From: Lachnospiraceae bacterium
GTDB taxonomy: Bacteria > Bacillota > Clostridia > Lachnospirales > Lachnospiraceae
DNA length: 42,058 nt
Assembly (NCBI GenBank): GCA_024698345.1
Contig: JAILRH010000220.1
Location: 1-42,058 of the forward strand
Direction: 5' to 3'
Shown one piece after another: positions 8,815 through 17,345 of the stretch. Position 1 is the first letter of the stretch. The number at the start of each line of letters is the position of its first letter. The notes beneath the pieces were generated by a model that saw nothing but the letters and a program-made list of their open reading frames with translations, made no database searches and was not told where the DNA came from. A program made the translations under genes and the position numbers.

Positions 8815-9204
8815 TTATGAATGTAAGTCATTCTTGATCTGTGTTGTTGAAATGTCAGGTGTTCTTGGAAGGTATACAACTTCACAGTAATCTTTTAAGA
8901 AGTCAAACTTTCCTTTCCAGTCATCACCCATTACAAAAGTGTCAATCTCATATTTCTGCACGTCTGTTACCTTCTGCTCCCAGTTTTCTTCAGGAATAAC
9001 AAGATCAACATATCTTATGGCTTCAAGAACCATCTTTCTCTGCTCGTATGTAAAATAACACTTCTTCTGTTTTGAGTTCCAGTTAAACTCATCAGTTGAG
9101 AGAACAACTACAAGGTAATCTCCAAGTTCCTTTGCTCTTCTCAAAATATTTATATGTCCGTAATGTAACATGTCAAATGTTCCATAGGTTATTACTCTCT
9201 TCAT
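8815..9204 (-). CDS. tagD: Glycerol-3-phosphate cytidylyltransferase
   Basis: A 129-aa enzyme of the TagD/GCT family, full length for the family. It converts glycerol-3-phosphate and CTP to CDP-glycerol in the cytoplasm, the donor used by the adjacent glycerophosphotransferases. Motifs seen: the nucleotide-binding GTFDMLHYGH (HxGH) near residue 8, a central RYVDLVIPE segment and the C-terminal ISTTQIK signature. The start is fixed by TAGGAGG 7-8 bases upstream. It starts 12 bp after the stop of the upstream fusion gene, so the donor and user enzymes are co-expressed. Its presence is the strongest evidence that the polymer contains glycerol phosphate. Confidence 0.95.
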   Translation of the reverse strand: MKRVITYGTFDMLHYGHINILRRAKELGDYLVVVLSTDEFNWNSKQKKCYFTYEQRKMVLEAIRYVDLVIPEENWEQKVTDVQKYEIDTFVMGDDWKGKFDFLKDYCEVVYLPRTPDISTTQIKNDLHS

Positions 9205-9216
9205 AAATATATCCTC

Positions 9217-11643
9217 CTAAAAAATAGCATTCTCAAATTCTTTGACTGCTTCTTTGTTGTATTGTTTAGGGTCAAAGTCACACTTTGGTACGCGACCTTC
9301 TCTATAAGCCCTTAACCCATCTATTATACTATCTTTATCAGCTTTTATCAAATACTGTCCGTTTTCCATGAGACTGTCCGTCACCGATGAAAAATCTGAA
9401 ACAATAATTGGCAACCCCACAATTCTAGCCTCAAGCAAAACCATCGGTTGTCCTTCATATATGGATGGCAGAATAAAGCAGTCGCACATGCTCATAAGCT
9501 TGAACGGATTCATAAGGTTACCTGTGAGAACTATCTTATCTTCAATTCCAAGTTCCCTAATCTGAGTCTCCACCTCACCCTGAAGCGGTCCCTGTCCAAT
9601 AATGTAAAGTCTTGAATCAGGATACTCTTTCAAATATTCACTAAATGCGCTTACCAGAGTTTTATGATTCTTCTCAGGTGAGAACCTTCCCATGGTAACA
9701 AAGTTTGTTTCTTCCTTCTTTGGAAGAGCAAATCCCTCATATACTGCCTCCTCTTCAAGGCAGTCATATACTCTCTGATAGTTGATAGTGTTCTTTGCAA
9801 ATGAAAACTTCGATTCGGTTGCCGATGTAGCAAGATTCTTCTTGTTGACCTCCATAACCGAATGGCTGCATGACACCAGTCTGTCCCAGTCAGTGTAGGT
9901 ATTAAAAATCATTGCCATCTTTCGCTTGAGTGGTCGTTTATGATTCACTTTTCTCATCTGATCTGCAATCAGATCATTATGCATCCAGATAGATTTCTTT
10001 GGCGCATTAAGATGCGGAAATACGAAAGCCATAATAGGTGAATATCCGCAAAATTCCACAACAGCATCAAACTTTGCATTGCCTGCAATTCGCTTTGCCT
10101 GTCTTGCAAACATCTTTTCCGGCAACAATTTTTTGAATGCTCCGTTTATATTAAAGGCCATGGCAATTGCCATCTTGATATTTTCTCCGATGGAAGCGAA
10201 ATTGTAACTGGTCCTTACAAGCACACGGACATTTTTGTTTATCTCCTCCATTCGCTGTTCCTGATCCGGAGTAAGTGCCTCGTACAAATAAGCTGTAACG
10301 TCATATTTATCGTAGTCAATGTTATTTAGAAGACTTAAGAACGAATGGGTAATACCGTTTTGGAGAGCGCGCCCTAAGGCGATAAATATCTTTTTCTTTT
10401 CATTACCGGCAGTTATGACTTTTACCCGACCGGTATTTCCGTAAAATATGGCATCGATAATTCTTTTTGCCACATTTCCATCATCATTAGCACAAAATCT
10501 CTCTCTTGATTTTCTGTAATCTTCTTCCTTTGCCTTTATTGCGCTGTCAATATCACAAAGCCACTTTGACAGTTCCCCTATATTGTCAGTTGCCGGTCCC
10601 GGAAGTTCATCAATATCCATATACATTCCTCTTGTCTGTCTGTACTCAGAAAGATCCGGAATGTAAAAAAGTATCGGTCTGTTTGTCACAAGGAAATCAA
10701 AGAAAATGCTGGAGTAATCTGATATCAGAACATCCACTGCTGCAAGCACTTCATTTGTATCAAACAAAGGACTGACCAAAAGCCCTTTGAGTTTCTCTGA
10801 TGCCTTAACCTTTTTGTAGATTGCCTGATGTGGTTTGATAAGAAGCTGCATATCATTATCTTCCATCAGTCCTTTAAGACTTTCATAGAATTCCTCGAAC
10901 TTCTCAACATCTCCTCTTGTATTGTTAAAGTCTGTGCCCTTCCATGTGGGAGCGTACAGCACTGTCTTTTTATTTTTGTCAATTTTGACGCCTGAAGCTA
11001 TTAACTTATCCTCAACCACACTTCTGTCGCTGCCTATTATGGTGTCGGTTCTTGCCTGCCCGGTTTCAATAACCTTTCCCGGCAGAATGTCTTCAAGCTT
11101 GTACGACTTCATATACATGTCAGTGTGATGAGCATTTGGTGAGAGAAGATAACTTGCCTGCAGAAAATTTCTCTCTGTGTTTGCTACCTGAATATTGCCC
11201 TTTGGCATCTCATACCCCATAAGTTTAAGTGGGATACCATGCCAGGTATTGATATACACCTGACCTTCTTTTCTCGTGTAGCACGGCGGGAAGGTACTGT
11301 TGTTAATCAGATAACCTGCGCTGGCAAGATACTTATAATATTCCCTGCTCTTAATCTTAACAAAACTAACATTGCCTACATCTTTGTACTGCTCGAAATA
11401 ATCCTTCCAGTCAGCTTCGTTATTATATACCCATACATGTCTGTAATTGTTATCTTTGATAAGTTCGTTGAACAATGCCTTTGGTCCGCAAGTCATTCCC
11501 GCGCCGTAAAAAGACTCATACAAAATTACCCTTGTATCAACCTTTAATTTCTCATAATATTTTGAATACGGCACATAGAAAATGTAATTCTTTGCGACTC
11601 GCGCCAATTTATTCTTCTTCAACTTCTCAACAATTGCACTCAT
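9217..11643 (-). CDS. CDP-glycerol glycerophosphotransferase fused to GT4 glycosyltransferase
   Basis: An 808-aa two-domain protein in the reverse order of the GT2 fusions. The N-terminal TagF-type domain (about 35-400) has NTWHGIPLK near 133, YAPTWKG near 230 and ISDYSSIFFDF near 307. The C-terminal half (about 410-808) is a GT-B fold family 4 glycosyltransferase with MGRFSPEKNHKTL near 651 and the EX7E motif in EGQPMVLLEA (about 730-738). It probably adds phosphoglycerol and a hexose in consecutive steps. I chose the ATG at 11643 with GAGAGG 4 bases upstream; a TTG four codons earlier is less likely. The upstream gene ends 115 bp away across a small repeat. Confidence 0.9.
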   Translation of the reverse strand: MSAIVEKLKKNKLARVAKNYIFYVPYSKYYEKLKVDTRVILYESFYGAGMTCGPKALFNELIKDNNYRHVWVYNNEADWKDYFEQYKDVGNVSFVKIKSREYYKYLASAGYLINNSTFPPCYTRKEGQVYINTWHGIPLKLMGYEMPKGNIQVANTERNFLQASYLLSPNAHHTDMYMKSYKLEDILPGKVIETGQARTDTIIGSDRSVVEDKLIASGVKIDKNKKTVLYAPTWKGTDFNNTRGDVEKFEEFYESLKGLMEDNDMQLLIKPHQAIYKKVKASEKLKGLLVSPLFDTNEVLAAVDVLISDYSSIFFDFLVTNRPILFYIPDLSEYRQTRGMYMDIDELPGPATDNIGELSKWLCDIDSAIKAKEEDYRKSRERFCANDDGNVAKRIIDAIFYGNTGRVKVITAGNEKKKIFIALGRALQNGITHSFLSLLNNIDYDKYDVTAYLYEALTPDQEQRMEEINKNVRVLVRTSYNFASIGENIKMAIAMAFNINGAFKKLLPEKMFARQAKRIAGNAKFDAVVEFCGYSPIMAFVFPHLNAPKKSIWMHNDLIADQMRKVNHKRPLKRKMAMIFNTYTDWDRLVSCSHSVMEVNKKNLATSATESKFSFAKNTINYQRVYDCLEEEAVYEGFALPKKEETNFVTMGRFSPEKNHKTLVSAFSEYLKEYPDSRLYIIGQGPLQGEVETQIRELGIEDKIVLTGNLMNPFKLMSMCDCFILPSIYEGQPMVLLEARIVGLPIIVSDFSSVTDSLMENGQYLIKADKDSIIDGLRAYREGRVPKCDFDPKQYNKEAVKEFENAIF

Positions 11644-11674
11644 ACAACCTCTCAATTCAACTCAAAACAATCTG

Positions 11675-11714
11675 CTCTATCCAGCATTCTCTGTCTCTAT
11701 CCAACATTCTCTGT
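11675..11714. repeat. 20-bp tandem repeat in an intergenic gap
   Basis: Two 20-bp units (11675-11694 and 11695-11714) differ at a single position and are followed by a partial CTCTGT-rich third copy. The sequence is pyrimidine-rich on the plus strand, that is purine-rich (AGAGACAG) in the minus-strand mRNA, just upstream of the next ribosome binding site. It may affect translation or be neutral slippage. Confidence 0.6.
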
Positions 11715-11758
11715 CTCTGTCTCTATTACCATCAATAACTCAGAACCAATCAACCGGC

Positions 11759-12874
11759 TCACTCTCCAAAAACAAATTCTTTGATTCGCTTTGCCGAATT
11801 TCCGTCTTTGTAATAATTGACTGATTCATTTACTTTTCTTCTCTTATCCCGAAACTCATCCCTGTTTTCCGCGATACTCTCCACAAACGTAAGTACCTCT
11901 GCCGGCTCTGTAAAATATGGTCCGGGCATCATATCGTAAGGATTCTCGAAAGTAAAACCTCTGTCCACGTCATACTTTTCCAAATCACCCACGGTAAATG
12001 CCATCGGTCTGTCAAGTAACATATAATCAAAATACACCGATGAGTAATCCGTGATAAGTGCGTCTGCCGCTCTTAAAAGTCCATACACACTGCACTTTCT
12101 TTTTTTCAAATCATCCTGAGTCAGGAATTCAATACATTCATAGTCTGCAAGATCTCCCACCACTTTCTGGAAAGGATGAATCTTGACAATCATTCTCATT
12201 CCATGCTCTTTCAGCTTACCATTCAAAATCTTCACATCTGACTCTGCGAATCCCGGAAGGGGAATCACCTGCTCACTGTCTCTGTATGTAGGAAGCCAGA
12301 CAATCAACTTGTCCGCACCCATTCTCAGACTCTCGTCAGATTTACTATCCACTGCAAACAATTCATCATTTCTTGGCTGTCCTGTGATAACCACCTGACT
12401 TTCACTGCAGCTGAAGCACTTCATAAGAATAGGATTAAACAGTTTGGATGTGGAAATAATATATGAGAAATAATTATAATCAATCTTCTCAAGTCCCTTC
12501 TCCATATTGCCCAATTTCTTCAGTGGCATACCGTGCCAGAGATTTACAACTATCTGATCTTTTGAAGGTTTTATCGGATACTTTCCAAAACTGTAGAATG
12601 CGTACTTAGATTTCAGAAAATAGAAAATCCCTTTTTTGTTATCTGTAAATGTCACATTATCCGGAGCCTCACTCACAAAATCTTTCCAGTCATTTGCACT
12701 TACAACTATGCTGTATTTTTTATTGAACTCATTCTCAATAAGATAATCATAGAATGCCTTTACATTATCCCTGAACCCAAGATTTGAATAAAAGAATATA
12801 ATGTCTTTCTTTTTAATAATTCTATTTACAAAAGTGAGAGGTTTGAAGGCAACTCTCAGCAAATCTTTATTCAT
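11759..12874 (-). CDS. CDP-glycerol glycerophosphotransferase family protein
   Basis: A 371-aa single-domain TagF-type enzyme without a fused glycosyltransferase. It shows NLWHGMPLKKLG at about 111-122, a WLPTYRD segment in place of the APTWRD of its neighbours, and ALITDYSSVYFDYML. Family members transfer glycerol phosphate (or ribitol phosphate) units from CDP-activated donors at the inner membrane face. I chose the ATG at 12874: it follows the upstream stop by one base and has GGAG 9 bases upstream. A longer reading frame to 12964 overlaps the previous gene and has no support. It could be the priming enzyme while the fusions extend, but this is inference. Confidence 0.85.
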   Translation of the reverse strand: MNKDLLRVAFKPLTFVNRIIKKKDIIFFYSNLGFRDNVKAFYDYLIENEFNKKYSIVVSANDWKDFVSEAPDNVTFTDNKKGIFYFLKSKYAFYSFGKYPIKPSKDQIVVNLWHGMPLKKLGNMEKGLEKIDYNYFSYIISTSKLFNPILMKCFSCSESQVVITGQPRNDELFAVDSKSDESLRMGADKLIVWLPTYRDSEQVIPLPGFAESDVKILNGKLKEHGMRMIVKIHPFQKVVGDLADYECIEFLTQDDLKKRKCSVYGLLRAADALITDYSSVYFDYMLLDRPMAFTVGDLEKYDVDRGFTFENPYDMMPGPYFTEPAEVLTFVESIAENRDEFRDKRRKVNESVNYYKDGNSAKRIKEFVFGE

Positions 12875-12875
12875 T

Positions 12876-13730
12876 TCATGAATCTCCATTTTTTCTAAGA
12901 AGTTTTTTGTAAACGAAAGTTCTGAGACTGTTTGGCATAATCCCCACAGCAATGTGACCGCCAACTCCCACTATCATCTGACCTGTTGAAATAAAACCAA
13001 TCTTCTTTAGGTGAGTCTTAAATCTCACAATCTTTCCCACATATGACAGTCCGCCACGTCTTTTGTACATCTCATCACCGGCTCTCATATAAACCAGAAT
13101 GTCTCTGAGATTGTACGCTTCCGCGCCCTCCATCAGCATTGATACCCAGAGATTATAGTCCTCAAAATACTCATAATTCCGGTACCCTCCGCATTTTTGT
13201 ACAAACGACTTTTTGTACATAACAGAAGGATGGTTGAAAGGACTTCTCTTTTTTGCAAAACTTAGAATCTCCTCTCTCTCCTGAGGTAACTGTCTGGCAC
13301 TGCCAAGGCAGCTGCTGTCACTTTCTATCTCTTCCACGGTTTTTGCACTACCGCGAAATTCCCTTACAGTGCCGCCCACAATATCAACATTTCTATCTTC
13401 AATTACGCTTAACTGCTTTTCCATTCGATCCGGCAAAGCAATATCATCACTGTCCATTCGCGCCACAATCTCATTTTTGCAGTAACCGATTCCTGCATTG
13501 AGAGCATGGGCTAATCCCATATTTTTCTCCAGCCTTATAATATGAAAAAGTACAGGGTACCGGTGACAATAGTCATCAATAACCCTGTATAAATCTTCAT
13601 TTAATGGTCCATCGCAGACAATAACAAAATCATTGGTTTTCACCGTCTGATTCAAAATACTCTCTATCGATGCTGACAAAAAATCCGGATTCTCCTTATG
13701 GTACACTGACATCAAAACAGAATAATCCAT
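12876..13730 (-). CDS. Family 2 glycosyltransferase
   Basis: A 284-aa GT2 enzyme of the exopolysaccharide type (AmsE/WcaA-like). It opens with DYSVLMSVYHKENP, has an acidic metal site ARMDSDD and the following LPDRMEKQ segment, and a C-terminal region with a weakly hydrophobic stretch (about 240-270) that may touch the membrane. I chose the ATG at 13730, which has GGAG 6-7 bases upstream; the GTG four codons earlier overlaps that site. It starts 11 bp after the initiating sugar transferase gene, so it is a good candidate for the second sugar of the lipid-linked repeat unit. The sugar is unknown. Confidence 0.88.
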   Translation of the reverse strand: MDYSVLMSVYHKENPDFLSASIESILNQTVKTNDFVIVCDGPLNEDLYRVIDDYCHRYPVLFHIIRLEKNMGLAHALNAGIGYCKNEIVARMDSDDIALPDRMEKQLSVIEDRNVDIVGGTVREFRGSAKTVEEIESDSSCLGSARQLPQEREEILSFAKKRSPFNHPSVMYKKSFVQKCGGYRNYEYFEDYNLWVSMLMEGAEAYNLRDILVYMRAGDEMYKRRGGLSYVGKIVRFKTHLKKIGFISTGQMIVGVGGHIAVGIMPNSLRTFVYKKLLRKNGDS

Positions 13731-13741
13731 TTTTCTCTCCA

Positions 13742-15301
13742 CTATCTTCTTTTTTTCTTTTTGCGAAGTACATCCTCAGTAACTGTAGCTATTGTCTGAT
13801 CCTTCTCGACACCTTCTGTATTTTCCTTATCAAAGATAATCTTGAAGGTCATAAGAATCAATTTCAAATCTAACCAGATACTGTAATGTTCTATATAATA
13901 TAAGTCTAATTTCAATTTGTCGTATGGTGTTGTATTGTACTTACCATACACCTGTGCATATCCTGTAAGTCCCGCCTTAACCTTGAGTCTGAAAGAAAAC
14001 TCAGGAATACTCTTTCTGTACTCCTCTGCAATCTCAGGTCTCTCAGGTCTTGGACCTACAATTGACATCTCGCCCTTTATGATATTGAATATCTGAGGCA
14101 ACTCGTCAAGATGCGCCATTCTCAGAATCTTACCAACTTTTGTTACCCTGTCGTCATCCTTTGCACAAAGTCTTGCGCCCTCTTCTTCGGAATTAATCTT
14201 CATACTTCTGAACTTATATATCTTAAAGACCTTTCCGTTAAGCGTGAGTCTCTCCTGCTTATAGAATACAGGACCACCGTCCTCAATCCAGATTAATGCG
14301 CTGATTATAATCATCGGAACAGCCGCAATAATTGTAATTATGATAATAACTACAATATCAAGCAAACGCTTTGCAAAAGACTGTTCCCACTTAAGTCCCT
14401 TATTTCTAAGGAGAAGTAATGGTGAATCAAAAAGATTGTTAGACTCACTTCCCATAAGAATAAGATCTGACAACTTAGGTGTGAGATACACTCTGATATT
14501 GTTGTCAAAGCAAAACTTGATGTAATCATTTCTGACCTCTGCCGGAATATCGCAAAGTAATACGCTACCATGTTTTTTCATGGCCTGGCATACATTGTCA
14601 AAACCTGCATTTATGTGAATAGCTTTTTTGATGCTGTACTTGTCCTGTCTGCTGTTAATCTTTGTAACCAGATTATCCGGGTCTCTGTCGCAGAATACCA
14701 AAAGAACATCTCTTGGCGGATACAGTAATCTGTAAATCTCAACTGCAAAGAACGACCAGAAAATGGCAACCAGCATATTAAGAAATGTCATTCCAATCAT
14801 CGGTGCCACATGTACAAGTCTGTAACTGAGCAAACAAATCTGCATGTACATAATGATGTTGACAAATACATTTACAATGAGCTGCGAGAAAATAATATCA
14901 CCCTTCATAAGGTGCGCAATTCTCATGGCCCCGTAAACATTTGCAAATACCGTATACAATAATACGTAAATGAAAACTATAACTACATGTCCCTTGTAAA
15001 CGAAGATTCTCGAAATATCGGAACTGTAATATTTGTCCCATGTATACCAGAATACAAAAGCCTGAAGTACTACCAATATCAGATATAAGGTGAGTACTGA
15101 TATTCTTGTAAACGGATTAGATTTATTTGAATTAATAGGCTTTCGTGATTTGCCTGTCTTAACTGATTTGTCTGCTTTGACTGTTTTTTCTGCTTTAACT
15201 GTTTTTTCTGCTTTAACTGTTTTTTCTGCTTTAACTGATTTATCTGCTTTAACTGATTTATCTGCCTTGCTTGAATTACTTGATTTATTTGAATTATTCA
15301 T
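13742..15301 (-). CDS. Polyprenyl glycosylphosphotransferase (initiating sugar transferase)
   Basis: A 519-aa membrane enzyme that starts glycan assembly by moving a sugar-phosphate to undecaprenyl phosphate. An unusual Lys-rich cytosolic N-terminal tail (about 1-55, hexapeptide repeats AEKTVK/ADKSVK) precedes four hydrophobic segments (about 65-190). A CoA-binding-like middle domain follows, then the bacterial sugar transferase domain (about 310-500): KRLLDI plus a long membrane helix, GGPVFYKQER, YKFRSMK, DELPQIFNIIKGEMSIVGPRPE and AGLTGYAQV. I chose the ATG at 15301 with GGGAG 5 bases upstream; an upstream ATG at 15337 lacks a site. It is the first gene of the minus-strand locus and is divergent from the LCP gene. 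Specificity (glucose, galactose or an amino sugar) is not deducible. Confidence 0.92.
   Translation of the reverse strand: MNNSNKSSNSSKADKSVKADKSVKAEKTVKAEKTVKAEKTVKADKSVKTGKSRKPINSNKSNPFTRISVLTLYLILVVLQAFVFWYTWDKYYSSDISRIFVYKGHVVIVFIYVLLYTVFANVYGAMRIAHLMKGDIIFSQLIVNVFVNIIMYMQICLLSYRLVHVAPMIGMTFLNMLVAIFWSFFAVEIYRLLYPPRDVLLVFCDRDPDNLVTKINSRQDKYSIKKAIHINAGFDNVCQAMKKHGSVLLCDIPAEVRNDYIKFCFDNNIRVYLTPKLSDLILMGSESNNLFDSPLLLLRNKGLKWEQSFAKRLLDIVVIIIITIIAAVPMIIISALIWIEDGGPVFYKQERLTLNGKVFKIYKFRSMKINSEEEGARLCAKDDDRVTKVGKILRMAHLDELPQIFNIIKGEMSIVGPRPERPEIAEEYRKSIPEFSFRLKVKAGLTGYAQVYGKYNTTPYDKLKLDLYYIEHYSIWLDLKLILMTFKIIFDKENTEGVEKDQTIATVTEDVLRKKKKRR
15171..15260. repeat. 18-bp tandem repeat inside the sugar transferase gene
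   Basis: Five 18-bp units (15171-15188, 15189-15206, 15207-15224, 15225-15242, 15243-15260) are nearly identical and keep frame. They encode the Lys-rich hexapeptides KAEKTV and KADKSV of the N-terminal tail. Further diverged units flank them. Copy number changes would lengthen or shorten the tail without a frameshift. Confidence 0.85.
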
Positions 15302-15475
15302 TCTTTCTCCCATGAATTCCAACTCTAATTCATCCAATTCATAAATTCACTTTTTCTTAATAATATCTTTCGCATTAATTGCGATAATTATTAATCATGT
15401 TACGTTATATAAGATGTGAGACAACTCACTTAAAAGACAACGTACTCTCATAAATCTTAGCAAAACACATTATAT

Positions 15476-15505
15476 TTGTCAATTATACATAATATGTGGT
15501 ACAAT
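15476..15505 (+). promoter_or_regulatory. Predicted sigma-A promoter of the LCP-murG-GtrA operon
   Basis: TTGTCA at 15476-15481, an 18-bp spacer and TACAAT at 15500-15505, with a TGG extended -10 just before it. Transcription would start near 15512 and leave an untranslated leader of about 180 bases. It is the best promoter match in the 392-bp divergent gap; no equally good match was found for the opposite gene. Confidence 0.5.
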
Positions 15506-15570
15506 GATTTACTGTGACTAAACAGCCTTTCAGCCACACCAGCATGAATCCGCATGGCTACATGGCTTTC

Positions 15571-15600
15571 GTGATTTGCATCCTTCGGATATCAAATCAC
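15571..15600 (+). other. Stem-loop in a long 5' leader
   Basis: GTGATTTG (15571-15578) pairs with CAAATCAC (15593-15600), with an inner ATCC/GGAT pairing around a TTC loop. It sits in the middle of the predicted leader of the LCP gene, which also has GACAA/TTGTC-like pairings at about 15611-15630. I do not match it to a known riboswitch. No T-run follows, so it is not an intrinsic terminator. Confidence 0.55.
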
Positions 15601-15693
15601 TTTCGCTCGGGACAACAAATGCTTTGTCGCTTGGCCGAATAGTTACATTTACTGTATTTAGTTTGTCATAAACTTATAAATAGGAGGAATATC

Positions 15694-17292
15694 ATGGCAA
15701 AATATGATTCAGATGATTTTAGCAATTTTTTCAATCCTGATTCCGACAGTTCCGGGATTGAACCTGCGATAGATTCGCAATTCGAAAGAAAAGATAGATC
15801 AAATTATGGCAATGGTGGACAGCGTAGAGCCGGCTCAAATTCAGGCAACGGCGGACAGCGCAGAACCGGTGCAAATTCAAGTGGCAATACAAACGGCAAC
15901 TCTTCTGCTAACGGCAACCGCAGAGCCGGTACTAATTCAGGTAATGGCGGACAGAGCAGAACTGGCGACAATTCAAACTATTACGGAAATCAAAGAAACA
16001 AAACGAATGGAAATAGTGATATGAACAATCAACGACCTTCAACTGCAGAACTGAAAATGAAAGAAAAATACAGAAAGAGCAAAAAGCTTGGTATAATCCT
16101 TACGCTTATCCAGCTCATTGCTTCTGTAGCATTCATGACTATTCTTTATTTTGCGAAGGATAATCTCGATGCATTCGTCACTCTCCCGGTGTATATAGGA
16201 GCAGGTGTAGTACTGTTTCTTCTATTTATAATGACATTTAGAATGCAGTTCAAGAAGCTCACAGTAAAACGAATCGGAAAAGTTATTTCTATTATAATAA
16301 CTGTCCTTCTTGTTTTAGGTTCATACTTCCTCTATCCGCTTATAGGTATGGAGTTAGGTGGAAACTCAGTAGTATCACACAACAAGCCTTTTGTTGTCTA
16401 CCTTTCAGGTAACGATACTTTTGACGAACTCAGCAAGGATTCTAACGGACGTTCAGATACAAACATTTTAGCAGTTGTAAATCCTGAGACTTATACAGCA
16501 CTCTTACTTTCGACACCTAGAGATGCTTACCTTGAACTCAACGGTCAGGACATTCCTGCCGGCAACATGGACAAACTTACTCACGCCGGACTCTACGGAA
16601 ACGGCATAAAGGATGCCAATGGCAAATGGGGATACGGCTGTGACGTATCAATGAATATGCTCGGCGATCTCTATGATCTTGATGTGAAACATTACCTTAG
16701 AATCAACTTCACAGGATTCTCAAATCTTGTTGATGCCCTTGGTGGAGTAACCGTTGATGTTCCTGAAGGATTCACTACTACAACTTACGGAAAAACATAT
16801 ACTTTTAAAGAAGGAAAACAGAAGCTCGACGGTTCATATGCACTCACATTCGTAAGAGAGCGTCACTCATTCGCAAAGGGCGATATGCAACGTGGCGCGA
16901 ACCAGACAGCAGTAATAAAAGCAATTGTTGATCAGGCAGTATCAGCAAACTCTATCGTAAACTACAACAAAGTAGTAGATTCTATCTCTGAAAGTTTTGA
17001 TACAGACCTCAATGTTTCATCTCTGGCAAAACTTCAGCTTCAGCTCCAGAGAAAGAAAGACTTCAAAGGATGGAATATTGTAAACTATGCTGTTGACGGT
17101 TCAACAGGCGGCGGTTACAAATATTGCTACACACTCGGCAAGAACGCCTCAGTAGTTGTTCTTGATGATGATTCCGTAGAAATCGGAAAGCAGATGGCTC
17201 ACCTCGTTCTCGACGGAAAGCACATCGATGACAAGACTGCAAAGCAGCTGGAAAAAGGAACATATGTAGAAGATGAAACTACTGCAAAGTAA
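15694..17292 (+). CDS. LytR-CpsA-Psr (LCP) family cell-wall glycopolymer ligase
   Basis: A 532-aa membrane protein. The first 115 residues are a low-complexity cytosolic tail rich in Asn, Gly, Ser and Arg, with repeats of the form NGGQRRTG. Three hydrophobic segments follow (about 130-215), then an extracellular LCP domain (about 235-470) with DTNILAVVNPETYTALLLS, STPRDAYLEL, a KLTHAGLYG segment and FVRERHSFAKGDMQRGANQ, which holds the usual pyrophosphate-binding Arg residues. LCP enzymes attach lipid-linked glycopolymers (teichoic acid, capsule) to peptidoglycan. The AGGAGG 6 bases upstream fixes the start. Placed divergently from the glycerol-phosphate polymer locus, it is a natural candidate for anchoring that polymer. 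Confidence 0.92.
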   Translation: MAKYDSDDFSNFFNPDSDSSGIEPAIDSQFERKDRSNYGNGGQRRAGSNSGNGGQRRTGANSSGNTNGNSSANGNRRAGTNSGNGGQSRTGDNSNYYGNQRNKTNGNSDMNNQRPSTAELKMKEKYRKSKKLGIILTLIQLIASVAFMTILYFAKDNLDAFVTLPVYIGAGVVLFLLFIMTFRMQFKKLTVKRIGKVISIIITVLLVLGSYFLYPLIGMELGGNSVVSHNKPFVVYLSGNDTFDELSKDSNGRSDTNILAVVNPETYTALLLSTPRDAYLELNGQDIPAGNMDKLTHAGLYGNGIKDANGKWGYGCDVSMNMLGDLYDLDVKHYLRINFTGFSNLVDALGGVTVDVPEGFTTTTYGKTYTFKEGKQKLDGSYALTFVRERHSFAKGDMQRGANQTAVIKAIVDQAVSANSIVNYNKVVDSISESFDTDLNVSSLAKLQLQLQRKKDFKGWNIVNYAVDGSTGGGYKYCYTLGKNASVVVLDDDSVEIGKQMAHLVLDGKHIDDKTAKQLEKGTYVEDETTAK

Positions 17293-17345
17293 CGTTTCAT
17301 AAAGTATACATTTTGAATCAATTATATAAATTTAGAGGTTTTATT

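Noticed and set aside
12875..12964. Longer start for the glycerophosphotransferase gene ending at 11759
   Set aside because: It would overlap the upstream GT2 by 89 bases and lacks a ribosome binding site, while the ATG at 12874 has one.
15171..15260. Possible CRISPR-like direct repeats
   Set aside because: 18-bp units with no spacers and in frame within a coding gene; same reasoning for the 42-bp repeats at 21901-22068.
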